Shown: positions 41,970 through 50,969 of the stretch, piece by piece
Layout of the letters: every line of letters begins with the position of its first letter
How positions within the stretch are numbered: the stretch's first letter is position 1
Assembly: GCF_009758255.1 (NCBI RefSeq)
Contig: NZ_WSEN01000003.1
Span: forward strand, 175,465 to 239,464
DNA from: Microbacterium sp. MAH-37
GTDB taxonomy: Bacteria > Actinomycetota > Actinomycetes > Actinomycetales > Microbacteriaceae
Reading direction: 5' to 3'
Length of the DNA: 64,000 bases
The notes under the pieces: generated by a model
The model's input: only the letters and a program-made list of their open reading frames with translations
What the model was told of the DNA's origin: nothing
Databases searched by the model: none
Position numbers and translations under genes: made by a program

Positions 41970-43328
41970 ATGACCGCTCAGACCGCATCATCCGAGGCTC
42001 AGGTGCGCGCGGACGACCGCGCCCACGTGTTCCATTCCTGGAGCGCACAGGCGAAGATCGACCCGCTGCCCGTCGCCGGCGGCGAGGGTGCCTCGTTCTG
42101 GGACTACCAGGGCAACACCTACCTCGACTTCTCCAGCCAGCTGGTGAACCTGAACCTGGGCCACCAGCATCCTGATCTGGTCGCCGCCGTGCAGCAGCAG
42201 GCCGGGCGTCTGGCCACCATCCAGCCGGCCATGGCGAACGACGTCCGCGGTGAGCTGGCCCGGCTGATCTCCGAGGTCGCGCCGGACGGCTTCGAGAAGG
42301 TGTTCTTCACCAACGGCGGCGCCGACGCCAACGAGTACGCGGTGCGCATGGCCCGTCAGGTCACCGGCCGCCGCAAGGTGCTGTCGATGTATCGCAGCTA
42401 CCACGGCTCCACCGCCACGGCGATCTCGCTCACCGGCGACCCGCGGCGCTGGGCGAACGACGTCGGCGACAACGGCACGGTGCGCTTCTTCGGACCGTAC
42501 CTGTACCGTTCGGCGTTCCACGCGACCACGATCGAGGAGGAGTCGCAGCGCGCGCTGGAGCACCTGGAGCAGACCATCCTGCTCGAGGGCCCGTCCACGA
42601 TCGCGGCGATCATCATCGAGACGGTGGTCGGCACCAACGGCGTGCTGATCCCGCCGCCCGGGTACCTCGACGGCGTGCGTGAGCTGTGCGACCGGCACGG
42701 CATCCTGTACATCGCCGACGAGGTGATGGTCGGCTTCGGCCGGCTCGGCGAGTGGTTCGGCATCGACGCCTTCGGCGCGAGGCCCGACCTCATCACCTTC
42801 GCGAAGGGCGTGAACTCCGGCTACGTGCCGCTCGGCGGCGTCGTGATCTCAGACCGCGTCGCGGGGCACTTCGACGAGGTGTCGTTCCCCGGCGGGCTGA
42901 CCTATTCCGGGCATCCGCTGGCCTGCGCACCTGGCGTCGCCACGTTCGAGGTGTTCCGTCGCGACGGCGTCCTGGAGCGCGTGCGCGACCTGGGCAGCCG
43001 TGTCGTCGAGCCTGCCCTGCAGGCGATGGCCGCGAAGCATCCGTCCGTCGGCGAGGTCCGCGGCCTCGGTCTGTTCTGGGCGATCGAGCTGGTGCGCGAT
43101 CAGGAGACCCGCGAACCGCTGGTGCCGTTCAACGCCGCCGGTGCGGATGCCGCGCCGATGGGCGCCTTCGCGGCGGCGGTGAAGGAGGGCGGCGTGTGGC
43201 CGTTCCTGCACTTCAACCGCACGCACATCGCGCCGCCGCTGGTGATCTCGGAGGACGACCTGGTGCGCGGCCTCGCCGTGATCGACGAGGCGCTCACCGT
43301 GTCGGACGGCTACTGCTCCGGTCGTTGA
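41970..43328 (+). CDS. Class III aminotransferase (probable beta-alanine/omega-amino acid:pyruvate type)
   Basis: The 452-residue PLP enzyme has VFFTNGGADANEYAVRMARQVTG, MYRSYHGSTATAISLTG, IADEVMVGFGRLGEWFG and PLP lysine in ITFAKGVNSGYVPLGG. It is a different branch from the aminotransferase at 32 kb. Pairing with MmsA implies beta-alanine or a similar omega-amino acid as substrate. GAGGAG at 41957-41962 overlaps the mmsA stop and serves the ATG at 41970. The last codons (SGR and the stop) lie inside the left arm of a large palindrome. Confidence 0.85.
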   Translation: MTAQTASSEAQVRADDRAHVFHSWSAQAKIDPLPVAGGEGASFWDYQGNTYLDFSSQLVNLNLGHQHPDLVAAVQQQAGRLATIQPAMANDVRGELARLISEVAPDGFEKVFFTNGGADANEYAVRMARQVTGRRKVLSMYRSYHGSTATAISLTGDPRRWANDVGDNGTVRFFGPYLYRSAFHATTIEEESQRALEHLEQTILLEGPSTIAAIIIETVVGTNGVLIPPPGYLDGVRELCDRHGILYIADEVMVGFGRLGEWFGIDAFGARPDLITFAKGVNSGYVPLGGVVISDRVAGHFDEVSFPGGLTYSGHPLACAPGVATFEVFRRDGVLERVRDLGSRVVEPALQAMAAKHPSVGEVRGLGLFWAIELVRDQETREPLVPFNAAGADAAPMGAFAAAVKEGGVWPFLHFNRTHIAPPLVISEDDLVRGLAVIDEALTVSDGYCSGR

Positions 43329-43407
43329 GCGAGCGAAGCGAGACGAAACGCCCCGGGGTCTCCCGGGGCGTTTCGTCTCGTCGCTTCGCTCTTCGCTCAA
43401 CGACCGG
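43318..43407. terminator. Large palindromic element forming the shared 3' end of two convergent genes
   Basis: The left arm 43318-43357 (40 bases) pairs base for base with the right arm 43362-43407 (46 bases), except for two three-base insertions in the right arm. The loop is GTCT. It contains the GAGCGAGCGAAGCG and GACGAAACG blocks seen in dispersed Microbacterium intergenic repeats (general knowledge). Both the aminotransferase and the amidohydrolase read their final Ser-Gly-Arg and stop codon from its ends. It should act as a strong bidirectional terminator. Confidence 0.8.
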
Positions 43408-45058
43408 AGTCGTACACCCGTTCGCCCTCCACCCAGGTGCCGATCACTCGGGTGTGACCGATCTCCTCGGCCGGATGCTCGAATGGGTCGCGGTCCAGCA
43501 GCGCCAGGTCCGCGAGCATCCCGACGGCGATCGTGCCCGTCTCATCGAGGTGATTGATCCGCGCAGACCCCGCCGTGTACGCGGCGAGGGCGGTGCCGAG
43601 GTCGATCGCCTGTTCCGGCAGGAACGGCGGGTAGTCGCCCTCCCACTCGCTCGGCGCCGACTGGCGGTTCACCGCCACGTGGATCGCCGCGAGGGGGTCG
43701 GGCGTCGACACGGACCAGTCGCTGCCGGCCGCGAGCGCGGCGCCCGAGTGCAGCAGATCGCCGAAGGGATACTGCCACGCCGAACGGGTCTCGCCGAGGA
43801 ACGGGATGGTCAGCTCGACCATCTGCGGCTCCAGCGTCGCCCACAGCATCTGCATGTTCGCGGCCACATCGAGGGCTCGGAACCTCGGGATGTCGTCGGG
43901 ATGGACGACCTGGATGTGCGAGATGTGATGCCGGTTGCCGCGAGGACCGTTGGCGCGCAGCGCAGCGTCGACGGCGTCCAGGCACTCCCGGACCGCGCGG
44001 TCGCCGATCGCATGGAAGTGAAGCCCGAAACCCAGCTGATCCAGGCGCGTCGCGGCCTCGTTCAGCACGTCGGGATCGACGAACGAGATGCCCTCGTTGC
44101 TCCCGGGATGCCCGTGGCCGTCGCAGTAGGGCTCCAGCATCGACGCGGTGAAGTTCTCGGCGACGCCGTCCTGCATGATCTTCACGTTGCGGGCGCGGAA
44201 GCGCCCCGCGGTGCCGGCGTCCCGGCGCGCGACGATGTCGTCGATCTGCTCCAGGCCCTTCGTGCGGTCCCACCACAGCGACCCGACGACGCGCCCGGTG
44301 AGCGCGCCGGACGCACCGGCGGAGAGATAGGCCGGCAGCGGGTCGCCCGCGTCGCCGTACTCGGTACCGACGATGGCGTCCTGCCAGGCCGTGATGCCGA
44401 AGGAGTGCAGATGCTTCTGCCCCAGCAGCAGCGCCTCGACGAGCCTCTCCGGCGGTTCCTCCGGCAGCAGCCGGTTGACCAGGCCCATCGCGCCCTCGTG
44501 CAACGTGCCGCTGGGATTCCCTGCGGCATCCCGCTCGATCCGGCCGTCGGCGGGGTCGGGCGTCTCGCGGGTGATCCCCGCGAGCGCCAGGGCGCGGGAG
44601 TTCACCCAGGCGCCGTGGCCGTCCCTGTTCGGCAGGAAGGCGGGCCGATCAGGCACGACCGCGTCGAGGTCGGCCGCCGTCGGCGTCCCGCCGGGGAACG
44701 CCGACATCTGCCATCCGCCGCCGAGCACCCACTCGTCGTCCGGATGCTCCGCGGCGAACTCGCCGATCCGTGCCAGGTACTCGTCCCTGGTCGCGAGCAG
44801 CGCGAGGTCGCATCGCAGCATGTCCAGCCCGCCCCAGACGGGGTGGACGTGCGCGTCCTGGAAGCCGGGGACGAGCAGCCGGCCGGCGAGGTCCACCACC
44901 TCGGTGCCGGGTCCGATCAGGTCGTCGAGGTCGTGTCCGACCGCGCTGATCCGGCCGGCGGTCACGGCGACCGAACGGGCGGTGCCGCGAGCCCCGTCCG
45001 CGAGGAAGGCTCTGCCTCCACGCGCGCCGCCGGTGAAGACGATGTCCGCGTGCGTCAT
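43397..45058 (-). CDS. YtcJ-like amidohydrolase family protein
   Basis: The 553-residue metal-dependent hydrolase has the N-terminal metal motif PGFQDAHVHPVWGGLD, a lysine/acidic metal region around KIMQDGVAENFTASML, a later metal His in LGFGLHFHAIGDRAV, and ISHIQVVHPDD. The last blade includes LAAGSDWSVSTPDPLAAIHVAVNRQ. YtcJ-type proteins cleave amides or formamides, but the substrate is not known. The ATG at 45058 is used (GTG at 45067 overlaps the permease stop). It directly follows the pot-type transporter genes, suggesting that it processes an imported amide. Confidence 0.75.
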   Translation of the reverse strand: MTHADIVFTGGARGGRAFLADGARGTARSVAVTAGRISAVGHDLDDLIGPGTEVVDLAGRLLVPGFQDAHVHPVWGGLDMLRCDLALLATRDEYLARIGEFAAEHPDDEWVLGGGWQMSAFPGGTPTAADLDAVVPDRPAFLPNRDGHGAWVNSRALALAGITRETPDPADGRIERDAAGNPSGTLHEGAMGLVNRLLPEEPPERLVEALLLGQKHLHSFGITAWQDAIVGTEYGDAGDPLPAYLSAGASGALTGRVVGSLWWDRTKGLEQIDDIVARRDAGTAGRFRARNVKIMQDGVAENFTASMLEPYCDGHGHPGSNEGISFVDPDVLNEAATRLDQLGFGLHFHAIGDRAVRECLDAVDAALRANGPRGNRHHISHIQVVHPDDIPRFRALDVAANMQMLWATLEPQMVELTIPFLGETRSAWQYPFGDLLHSGAALAAGSDWSVSTPDPLAAIHVAVNRQSAPSEWEGDYPPFLPEQAIDLGTALAAYTAGSARINHLDETGTIAVGMLADLALLDRDPFEHPAEEIGHTRVIGTWVEGERVYDSGR

Positions 45059-45059
45059 A

Positions 45060-45977
45060 TCAGCCACCCGCCATCGTCCGGGCGATGTCGGCGGCGGAGT
45101 CGCCCGCCTTCTTGAGGACGATGGCGACCACCGCGAGCGCGACCAGCGTGAGCACGAGCATGATCGTCGACACGGCAGCGATCTCGGGCCGCAGTCCGGT
45201 GCGCACCGAGCCGAGGATGTACACCGGCCACGGCGTCGACCCAGCCACCGAGACGAACGCCGCGATCACGGTGTTGTCCAGGCTGAGTGTGAACGACAGC
45301 AGGAAGCCGGCGAGCACCGCGGGCATCGCGAGGGGCAGCGTCACACGACGGAACGTGGTCAGCGGCCGTGCGTACAGGTCGGCGGAGGCCTCTTCCAGCT
45401 GCGCGTCGAGCCCGATGAGCCGGGCGCGGACGAGGTACGACACGATCGCCACCGAGAACAGCGAATGGCCCACCACGAGGCGGACGATGCCGTTCGCGAA
45501 CAGCCCGATGCCCCAGTCCTGTCCGAGCGTCACCAGCCACGGCAGCAGAGCGACCGCGTCGACGATCTCCGGGGTGACGGAGACCAGCAGCAGCAGGCCC
45601 AGGAACCACCACACCCACTTGCCGGGATGCCGCGCCATCGCGATGCCGGCGAGGGTTCCGAGAGCGCTCGCCAGGAGAGCGGCGATGAAGCCGGTCTGCA
45701 CCGAGATGAGCACGGCGTCGCGGATGACGCTGTTGGTCACGATGGCGGCGAAGGAGTCGAAGCCGAACTCGGTGAATGAGGTGAGCAGGCGCCCCGTGTT
45801 GAACGAGTACATCACGACGACGGCGATCGGCAGGAACAGGAACACCAGGACGGCGATGCCCCAGATCGTGAACCCGAGATCGCCGCGCGACCGCCGCGGA
45901 CGCGGCTTGACGGAACTGCGCGCGGTGACGATCGTGCGGGTGTCGTCCCCGAGCGTACGGCTGTCGACTGCAGTCAT
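45060..45977 (-). CDS. ABC transporter permease, PotC-like
   Basis: The 305-residue protein has six membrane segments and the binding-protein-dependent transport motif ASADLYARPLTTFRRVTLPLAMPAVLAG (EAA loop). The cytoplasmic N-terminus is rich in Arg/Lys. It matches the second permease of spermidine/putrescine importers. It starts within the end of the PotB-like gene (overlap 45974-45977) and is followed at once by the amidohydrolase. Confidence 0.85.
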   Translation of the reverse strand: MTAVDSRTLGDDTRTIVTARSSVKPRPRRSRGDLGFTIWGIAVLVFLFLPIAVVVMYSFNTGRLLTSFTEFGFDSFAAIVTNSVIRDAVLISVQTGFIAALLASALGTLAGIAMARHPGKWVWWFLGLLLLVSVTPEIVDAVALLPWLVTLGQDWGIGLFANGIVRLVVGHSLFSVAIVSYLVRARLIGLDAQLEEASADLYARPLTTFRRVTLPLAMPAVLAGFLLSFTLSLDNTVIAAFVSVAGSTPWPVYILGSVRTGLRPEIAAVSTIMLVLTLVALAVVAIVLKKAGDSAADIARTMAGG

Positions 45978-46900
45978 GCGGCACCTCCGGGGGTCGTGAC
46001 GGCGACGGACGCCGTCGAAGCGGGGGCGGGATCGAGCACGACGCGGTTGCGAAGCCGGAACGGGAGCCCGATCAGCCAGACCAGCGCCAGAGCGACCGCC
46101 GCGGTGAGCATGATGATGATGATCAGCGAGACCGCCATCGCCGAGCCGAGCGCCCAGTTCTGGGCGGTCTGGAACTGGATGGCCACCATCTGTCCGATCA
46201 TGTTGCCCTTGGCCCCACCCAGGATCGTCGCGGTGATGTAGTCACCCATCAGCGGGATGAACACCAGCAGGATGCCTGCGACCAGACCTGGCTGAGCGAT
46301 CGGAAGCGTCACCCGCAGGAAGGTCATCCAGCGGTTCGCTCCGAGGTCCTTCGACGCTTCGCGCAGAGACGGCGCGACCCGGTCGAAGGCGACGAACAAC
46401 GGCAGGATCATCAGCGGGAGATAGTTGTAGATCACGCCCAACAGCACCGCGGGGCGGGTGTACAGGATCTCGAGCGGACCGAATCCGAGGCTCTCGAGCA
46501 CTCCGGAGAGCCAGCCGTTCGGCGCCAGGATGATCTGCCATCCGATCGTGCGCACCAGGAAGTTGGTCCAGAACGGCACCATCACCAGGGCGACGAGCAG
46601 TCCCCGCTTGGACGGCGGCGCCTTGACCGCCATCCAGTACGCGACCGGCGCGCCGATGGCGAGGCACGCGAGCGTGCCGAGGATGCCGATCCACAGGGTG
46701 TTCTGGAACGTCGCGAAGAACGTCGGCGTGAGCACCTCGAGGTACCGGTCGAACGACAGGCGGTCGTTCGCGTGGGTGCCGAACAGGCCCGGCTTGTAGC
46801 CGAAGCTGTACCAGACCACGTACCCGACGGGGATGACGAAGAAGAAGAGCAGCCACGCCCACGCGGGGAACGCGAGCGCGACTCCGGCCTTCTTACGCAC
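45974..46900 (-). CDS. ABC transporter permease, PotB-like
   Basis: The 308-residue protein starts MRKKAGVALAFPAWAWLLFFFVIPVGYVVWYSF (first helix), followed by five further membrane segments. The EAA loop EASKDLGANRWMTFLRVTLPIAQPGLVAG contacts the ATPase. It belongs to the PotB/PotH permeases. It overlaps the substrate-binding-protein gene by eight bases and the PotC-like gene by four. Confidence 0.85.
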   Translation of the reverse strand: MRKKAGVALAFPAWAWLLFFFVIPVGYVVWYSFGYKPGLFGTHANDRLSFDRYLEVLTPTFFATFQNTLWIGILGTLACLAIGAPVAYWMAVKAPPSKRGLLVALVMVPFWTNFLVRTIGWQIILAPNGWLSGVLESLGFGPLEILYTRPAVLLGVIYNYLPLMILPLFVAFDRVAPSLREASKDLGANRWMTFLRVTLPIAQPGLVAGILLVFIPLMGDYITATILGGAKGNMIGQMVAIQFQTAQNWALGSAMAVSLIIIIMLTAAVALALVWLIGLPFRLRNRVVLDPAPASTASVAVTTPGGAA

Positions 46901-48071
46901 CCGCGGCCGCCTTCACCTTGTTGTAGATGTCGACGACACGGGTGAGCGACTCGTTGACCTCGCCCTCCTCCATCGTCTCGATCTGCTCGGGGGTGAAGAA
47001 GACCAGGTCGAGCATCACGAGTCCCGCGTCCTTGGCCGCCTGCTCGATGCCTGCGACGCCGGTGTGGTACCCGATGTAGTCGAGCTCCTCGAGCGACACC
47101 TCGGGGTCGAGCACGTAGTCGATGAACGCGTGAGCGGCCTCGGGATGCGGCGCTCCGACGGGGATCGCCCAGTTGTCCATCCAGATCTCGGTCTTCGGGC
47201 CGCCGAAGACCCACTGCCAGCGGTCCGGCTCCTCGCTCTCCATCAGAGCGAGGCGGACATCGCCGTTGTACGCCTGCATCAGCACGTGCGAGGCCTGCTG
47301 GATCGCACCGCCGCCCGGGTAGGAGTCGAATGCCTCGATGTGCGGGGCGAGGGTGTTGACCAGGAAGTCCTCGGCGGCGTCGAGGTCGGCGGTGTCCTGC
47401 GTCGTCCACGGGATGCCGTTGGCCCAGAAGTACACGCCCGTCAGCTCGCTCGCGTCATCGAGCATCGACGTCTTGCCGCTCGCCTCCTTCTGCGCGGCGT
47501 CGAGGAAGTCCGCCCATCCGGTCAGCTCGCGGGTGATGACCGTCTTGTCGTAGACGAAGCCGGTGGTGCCCCACGCCTTGCAGATGGAGTACTCGTTGTC
47601 GGGGTCCCAGCCGCGCCCGGCGAAGGCCGCGTCGACGTTCTTCAGGTTCGGGATGAGGTCGTGGTTGAGCTTCTGCAGCAGGCCGTTCTGCACCATCTGC
47701 GGAATGTAGACGCCGGTCGGCACGACGATGTCGTAGCCCGCGCTGCCCTTGGCCGCGGTGAGCTTCGCGATCATCTCCTCGTTCGAGTTGAACGAGGACA
47801 GTTCGATCTTGGGCCCCTTCTCCTTCGTGAAGGCCTTCAGCACGTCAGGGCTGTCGTAGTCGCCCCAGGTGTACACCGACAGCTCGCTCTCGAGGGCGCC
47901 GCCGGTGGCGGCAGGTGCGGCCGACGTGCCTCCGTTCGGCGAGCACGCCGTGAGGATGGCCGCGGCTCCCGCGGCGGCGGCCACGCCGAGGAAGCCGCGG
48001 CGGGACAGCTCGCGGCTGATCATGGGTACGGCTTCGCTGCTGGCGAGGATGCGGATCGGGTTCTTGGACAT
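46893..48071 (-). CDS. Polyamine-type ABC substrate-binding lipoprotein, PotD-like
   Basis: The 392-residue protein has a long N-region, a twin-arginine motif (LSRRGFLG) and the lipobox ILTAC, so it is probably a Tat-exported lipoprotein. The mature part is a PotD/PotF-like solute-binding fold: LSVYTWGDYDSPDVLKAFTKEKGPKIELSSF and YDIVVPTGVYIPQMVQNGLLQKL. GGAGA six bases before the ATG supports 48071. An internal ATG at 48023 is an alternative. It delivers a polyamine or related amine to the PotB/PotC permeases. Confidence 0.85.
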   Translation of the reverse strand: MSKNPIRILASSEAVPMISRELSRRGFLGVAAAAGAAAILTACSPNGGTSAAPAATGGALESELSVYTWGDYDSPDVLKAFTKEKGPKIELSSFNSNEEMIAKLTAAKGSAGYDIVVPTGVYIPQMVQNGLLQKLNHDLIPNLKNVDAAFAGRGWDPDNEYSICKAWGTTGFVYDKTVITRELTGWADFLDAAQKEASGKTSMLDDASELTGVYFWANGIPWTTQDTADLDAAEDFLVNTLAPHIEAFDSYPGGGAIQQASHVLMQAYNGDVRLALMESEEPDRWQWVFGGPKTEIWMDNWAIPVGAPHPEAAHAFIDYVLDPEVSLEELDYIGYHTGVAGIEQAAKDAGLVMLDLVFFTPEQIETMEEGEVNESLTRVVDIYNKVKAAAGA

Positions 48072-48104
48072 CTTTGTCTCCAGGTCGAATTCGGTCGGGG
48101 AGGA

Positions 48105-49235
48105 TCAGGCGGGCGGGGCGACGTAGCCGCCGTCGGCGGCGGCGTCGTCCGCCGGGAAGAGCAGCACGTTCGAGGCATCCCACGAGCACACCACCGCGTC
48201 GCCGACGGACAGCGACGGCGCCTCCGGCGTGGGGCGCCGGGCGATCAGGCTGGTGTCGTCACCGACTCGCACCAGGTACTGCATGGTCTCGCCGAGGTGG
48301 GCGACACCGAGCAGCGTGCCGTGCACGCTGTTGACGGGTGCCGCTGCTGCGGCATCCTGCTCGGCGGCGATACGCACGAACTCGGGCCGCACTGCGGCCT
48401 GACCGCGCGCGATGCCGGCGAGATCGGCGGACGCGCCGCGGACCAGCCCCTCCGGCGCCTCGACCGCTGCGCCGCCCTCGGCGACGGGGCCGGTGAAGAA
48501 GTTCTGCTGGCCGACGAACGCGGCGACGTAGGCGGATGCCGGGCGCGAATAGACCGTGTCCGGGTCGGCGATCTGCTCGACGACGCCGTGCCGCATGATC
48601 GCGATGCGGTCGCTCATCGACAGCGCCTCGCCCTGGTCGTGAGTGACGAACACGAACGTGATGCCCAGCCGCGACTGCAGCAGCTTGAGCTCGAGCTGCA
48701 TCTCCTCGCGCAGCTGCCGGTCCAGCGCGCCGAGGGGCTCATCGAGCAGCAGCACAGCAGGGCGGTTCACCAGCGCGCGCGACAGCGCGATGCGCTGCTG
48801 CTGCCCGCCGGAGAGCTGAGTGGGCTTGCGGTCCGCGAGGTGGCGCATCTGCACCAGGTCGAGCGCCTCGGCCACCCTGGTGCGGATCTCGGCCTTCGGC
48901 GTGCGGCGCTGCTGCAGGCCGTAGGCGACGTTCTCGGCCACCGTCATGTGCGGGAACAGCGCGTAGGCCTGGAAGACCGTGTTCACCTCGCGCTTGTAGG
49001 GCGGTTCGCCGAGCACGCTGCGTCCGGAGATGCGGATGTCGCCCTCGTCTGGATGCTCGAATCCTGCGATCATCCTCAGCGTCGTCGTCTTGCCGCAGCC
49101 CGAGGGGCCCAGCAGCGACAGGAACTCGCCCTGCCTGATCTCCAGCGTCAGGTCGTCGACTGCGGTCGCGTCGCCGTAGCGCTTCGTGATGCCGGCGATC
49201 TCAACGCCACCGGCGGTGGCAACGCTCTCAGCCAT
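48105..49235 (-). CDS. ABC transporter ATP-binding protein, PotA-like
   Basis: The 376-residue ATPase has Walker A GPSGCGKTT, the Q-loop FQAYALFPHMTV, signature LSGGQQQRIALSRAL, Walker B VLLLDEPLGALD and switch His FVFVTHDQGEAL. A TOBE-type C-terminal regulatory domain (about 290-365) is present. It energises the importer. It is the first pot gene, 33 bases ahead of the potD-like gene, so the unit is transcribed as ABC ATPase, binding protein, permeases, amidohydrolase. Confidence 0.9.
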   Translation of the reverse strand: MAESVATAGGVEIAGITKRYGDATAVDDLTLEIRQGEFLSLLGPSGCGKTTTLRMIAGFEHPDEGDIRISGRSVLGEPPYKREVNTVFQAYALFPHMTVAENVAYGLQQRRTPKAEIRTRVAEALDLVQMRHLADRKPTQLSGGQQQRIALSRALVNRPAVLLLDEPLGALDRQLREEMQLELKLLQSRLGITFVFVTHDQGEALSMSDRIAIMRHGVVEQIADPDTVYSRPASAYVAAFVGQQNFFTGPVAEGGAAVEAPEGLVRGASADLAGIARGQAAVRPEFVRIAAEQDAAAAAPVNSVHGTLLGVAHLGETMQYLVRVGDDTSLIARRPTPEAPSLSVGDAVVCSWDASNVLLFPADDAAADGGYVAPPA

Positions 49236-49349
49236 TCATCCTCCTCATCGAGAATCTCGGTCGAAGGAGTCTTTCACACCTGGAGGCGCAACGGAAGCGG
49301 AAACGGTTGCGAAACAGTCTCGAAGCGACGATATCCGTCGCCGCTCGCC

Positions 49350-49622
49350 CTACTTGCTATGGAAGTCGAATGCCTTCAGCAGTTCGTCGACGGCCTGCTC
49401 GCGCTGCTCGCCACCTTCCTCGAACATGTGCGTCACGTGCGTGCGCAGGTGGTTCTCCAGCAGCAGCCTGTTCAGGGACTCCAGGGAGCGCTGCACGGCG
49501 CGGGACTGCGTGATGATGTCCATGCAGTACTCGTCGTTCTCGATCATCCGCGCGATGCCGCGCAGCTGACCTTCGAGGATGCTGGTGCGGTGCAGAGCTC
49601 GCTTCTTGATGTCTTCGATCAC
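49350..49622 (-). CDS. CsoR/RcnR-family (DUF156) metal-sensing transcriptional regulator
   Basis: The 90-residue all-helical protein starts at GTG 49622 (MIEDIKKRALHRTSILEGQLRGIARMI). Its candidate sensor residues are C33, H58 and H62, at the spacing of the CsoR x/y/z ligands. The third position is His rather than the Cys of copper sensors. C-H-H is closer to the nickel/cobalt sensor RcnR than to CsoR or the formaldehyde sensor FrmR. It is divergent from the DUF445 gene (34 bases apart). No metal exporter is adjacent, so its target is unclear. Confidence 0.75.
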   Translation of the reverse strand: MIEDIKKRALHRTSILEGQLRGIARMIENDEYCMDIITQSRAVQRSLESLNRLLLENHLRTHVTHMFEEGGEQREQAVDELLKAFDFHSK

Positions 49623-49656
49623 AGATCGAGGGTACCCGCCGTGGCAGGATGAGGGC

Positions 49657-50931
49657 ATGTCGCGTACCCCGATGGCGCTGCTGTCCGCCGCCGATCAGGA
49701 GCGGCTGCGCGCCCTGCGCATGATGAAGGGCGTCGCACTCGGCGCCCTGCTTGTCATGGCGGTCGCCTTCGTGATCGCCTTCGCACTCGAAGACCGCCAC
49801 CCATGGCTCGCATATGTGCGCGCTGCGGCCGAGGGCGGGATGGTCGGCGCGCTCGCGGACTGGTTCGCGGTGACCGCTCTGTTCCGGCATCCGCTCGGCC
49901 TTCCGATCCCGCACACCGCGATCATCCCGAACCGCAAGGACGAGATCGGCCGCAGCCTCGGCGAGTTCGTCGAGACGAACTTCCTCTCCGCCGAGGTGGT
50001 GCGCACCAAGCTGGAGCAGACCGATGTGGCGAAGCGACTGGGCGAGTGGCTGAGTACCCCCGCGCATGCGGAACGCGTCGCCGCCGAGGGCGCCACGGTC
50101 GCGACCGCCGTGCTGCACGCGCTCAGCGATGACGACGTGCGCGACGTGATCGCCGACCTCGCCCGCCAGCACCTCGTCGACCCCGAGTGGGGTCCCCCGG
50201 CCGGCGCCTGGCTCGAACGGATCGTCGACGCCGGCGCGCATCACGGCGCCGTCGATCTCGCCGTGGACAGCGTCGTGACCTGGCTGGACGCGAACGCGCA
50301 GGCTTTCCACGGCCTGGTGTCGCGGCGCCTGCCGTCGTGGGTGCCGTCCATCGGACACCGGATGGTGGATGAGACGGTCTATCGCGAGGCAGTGAAGTTC
50401 GCGCATGCCGTGCAGGCCGATCCTCACCATCCCGCCAGGATCGCCGTCGACGGTTACCTGGAGCGTCTCGCCGACCGCCTGCAGCACGACCCGTCGATGC
50501 GCGCGAAGCTCGAGAACGCGAAGAGCGGGCTGTTCGACAGTCCGCGCGTCGCCGCGCTGGCCGCCGAGGCGTGGCAGGCGGCGAAGACGGGCCTGATCCG
50601 CTCGCTCGAGGATCCGCACAGCGGGCTGCGCGCCAGGGCCGCGTCGGCGATCGCCGACATCGGCACGCGGCTCACAACGGATGCGGCACTGCAGCGCCGC
50701 GTGGACGGCTGGGTGACGGATGCCGCCGTGTTCGCCGTCGATCGCTACCGTCACGACATCGCGTCGATCATCACCGACACGATCGAGCGCTGGGATCCCG
50801 CCGAGACCACCGAGAAGATCGAGCTCATGGTAGGCCGGGACCTGCAGTACATCCGCCTGAACGGCACGGTGGTCGGCGCACTCGCGGGTGTGGCGATCTT
50901 CGCGGTCGCGCATGCTCTGATCCCGGTGTGA
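49657..50931 (+). CDS. DUF445 family membrane protein
   Basis: The 424-residue protein has an N-terminal hydrophobic helix (GVALGALLVMAVAFVIAFAL). The DUF445 opening follows (AAAEGGMVGALADWFAVTALFRHPLGLPIPHTAIIPNRKDEIGRSLGEFVETNFL), then a long helical middle with coiled-coil tendency and a C-terminal anchor (LNGTVVGALAGVAIFAVAHALI). The function of the family is not established. The ATG at 49657 is chosen because the longer frame from 49579 overlaps the divergent regulator. It is divergent from the CsoR-like gene, which may control it. Confidence 0.75.
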   Translation: MSRTPMALLSAADQERLRALRMMKGVALGALLVMAVAFVIAFALEDRHPWLAYVRAAAEGGMVGALADWFAVTALFRHPLGLPIPHTAIIPNRKDEIGRSLGEFVETNFLSAEVVRTKLEQTDVAKRLGEWLSTPAHAERVAAEGATVATAVLHALSDDDVRDVIADLARQHLVDPEWGPPAGAWLERIVDAGAHHGAVDLAVDSVVTWLDANAQAFHGLVSRRLPSWVPSIGHRMVDETVYREAVKFAHAVQADPHHPARIAVDGYLERLADRLQHDPSMRAKLENAKSGLFDSPRVAALAAEAWQAAKTGLIRSLEDPHSGLRARAASAIADIGTRLTTDAALQRRVDGWVTDAAVFAVDRYRHDIASIITDTIERWDPAETTEKIELMVGRDLQYIRLNGTVVGALAGVAIFAVAHALIPV

Positions 50932-50969
50932 CGAACCGGGTCGTATCGACGCGGCGAGGATCCGTTTGG

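Noticed and set aside
46833..49652. A 939-codon open frame on the plus strand antisense to the pot operon
   Set aside because: It is a shadow of the real minus-strand genes in GC-rich DNA: Val/Asp/Arg/His-rich translation, no domain, and it crosses several true gene boundaries.
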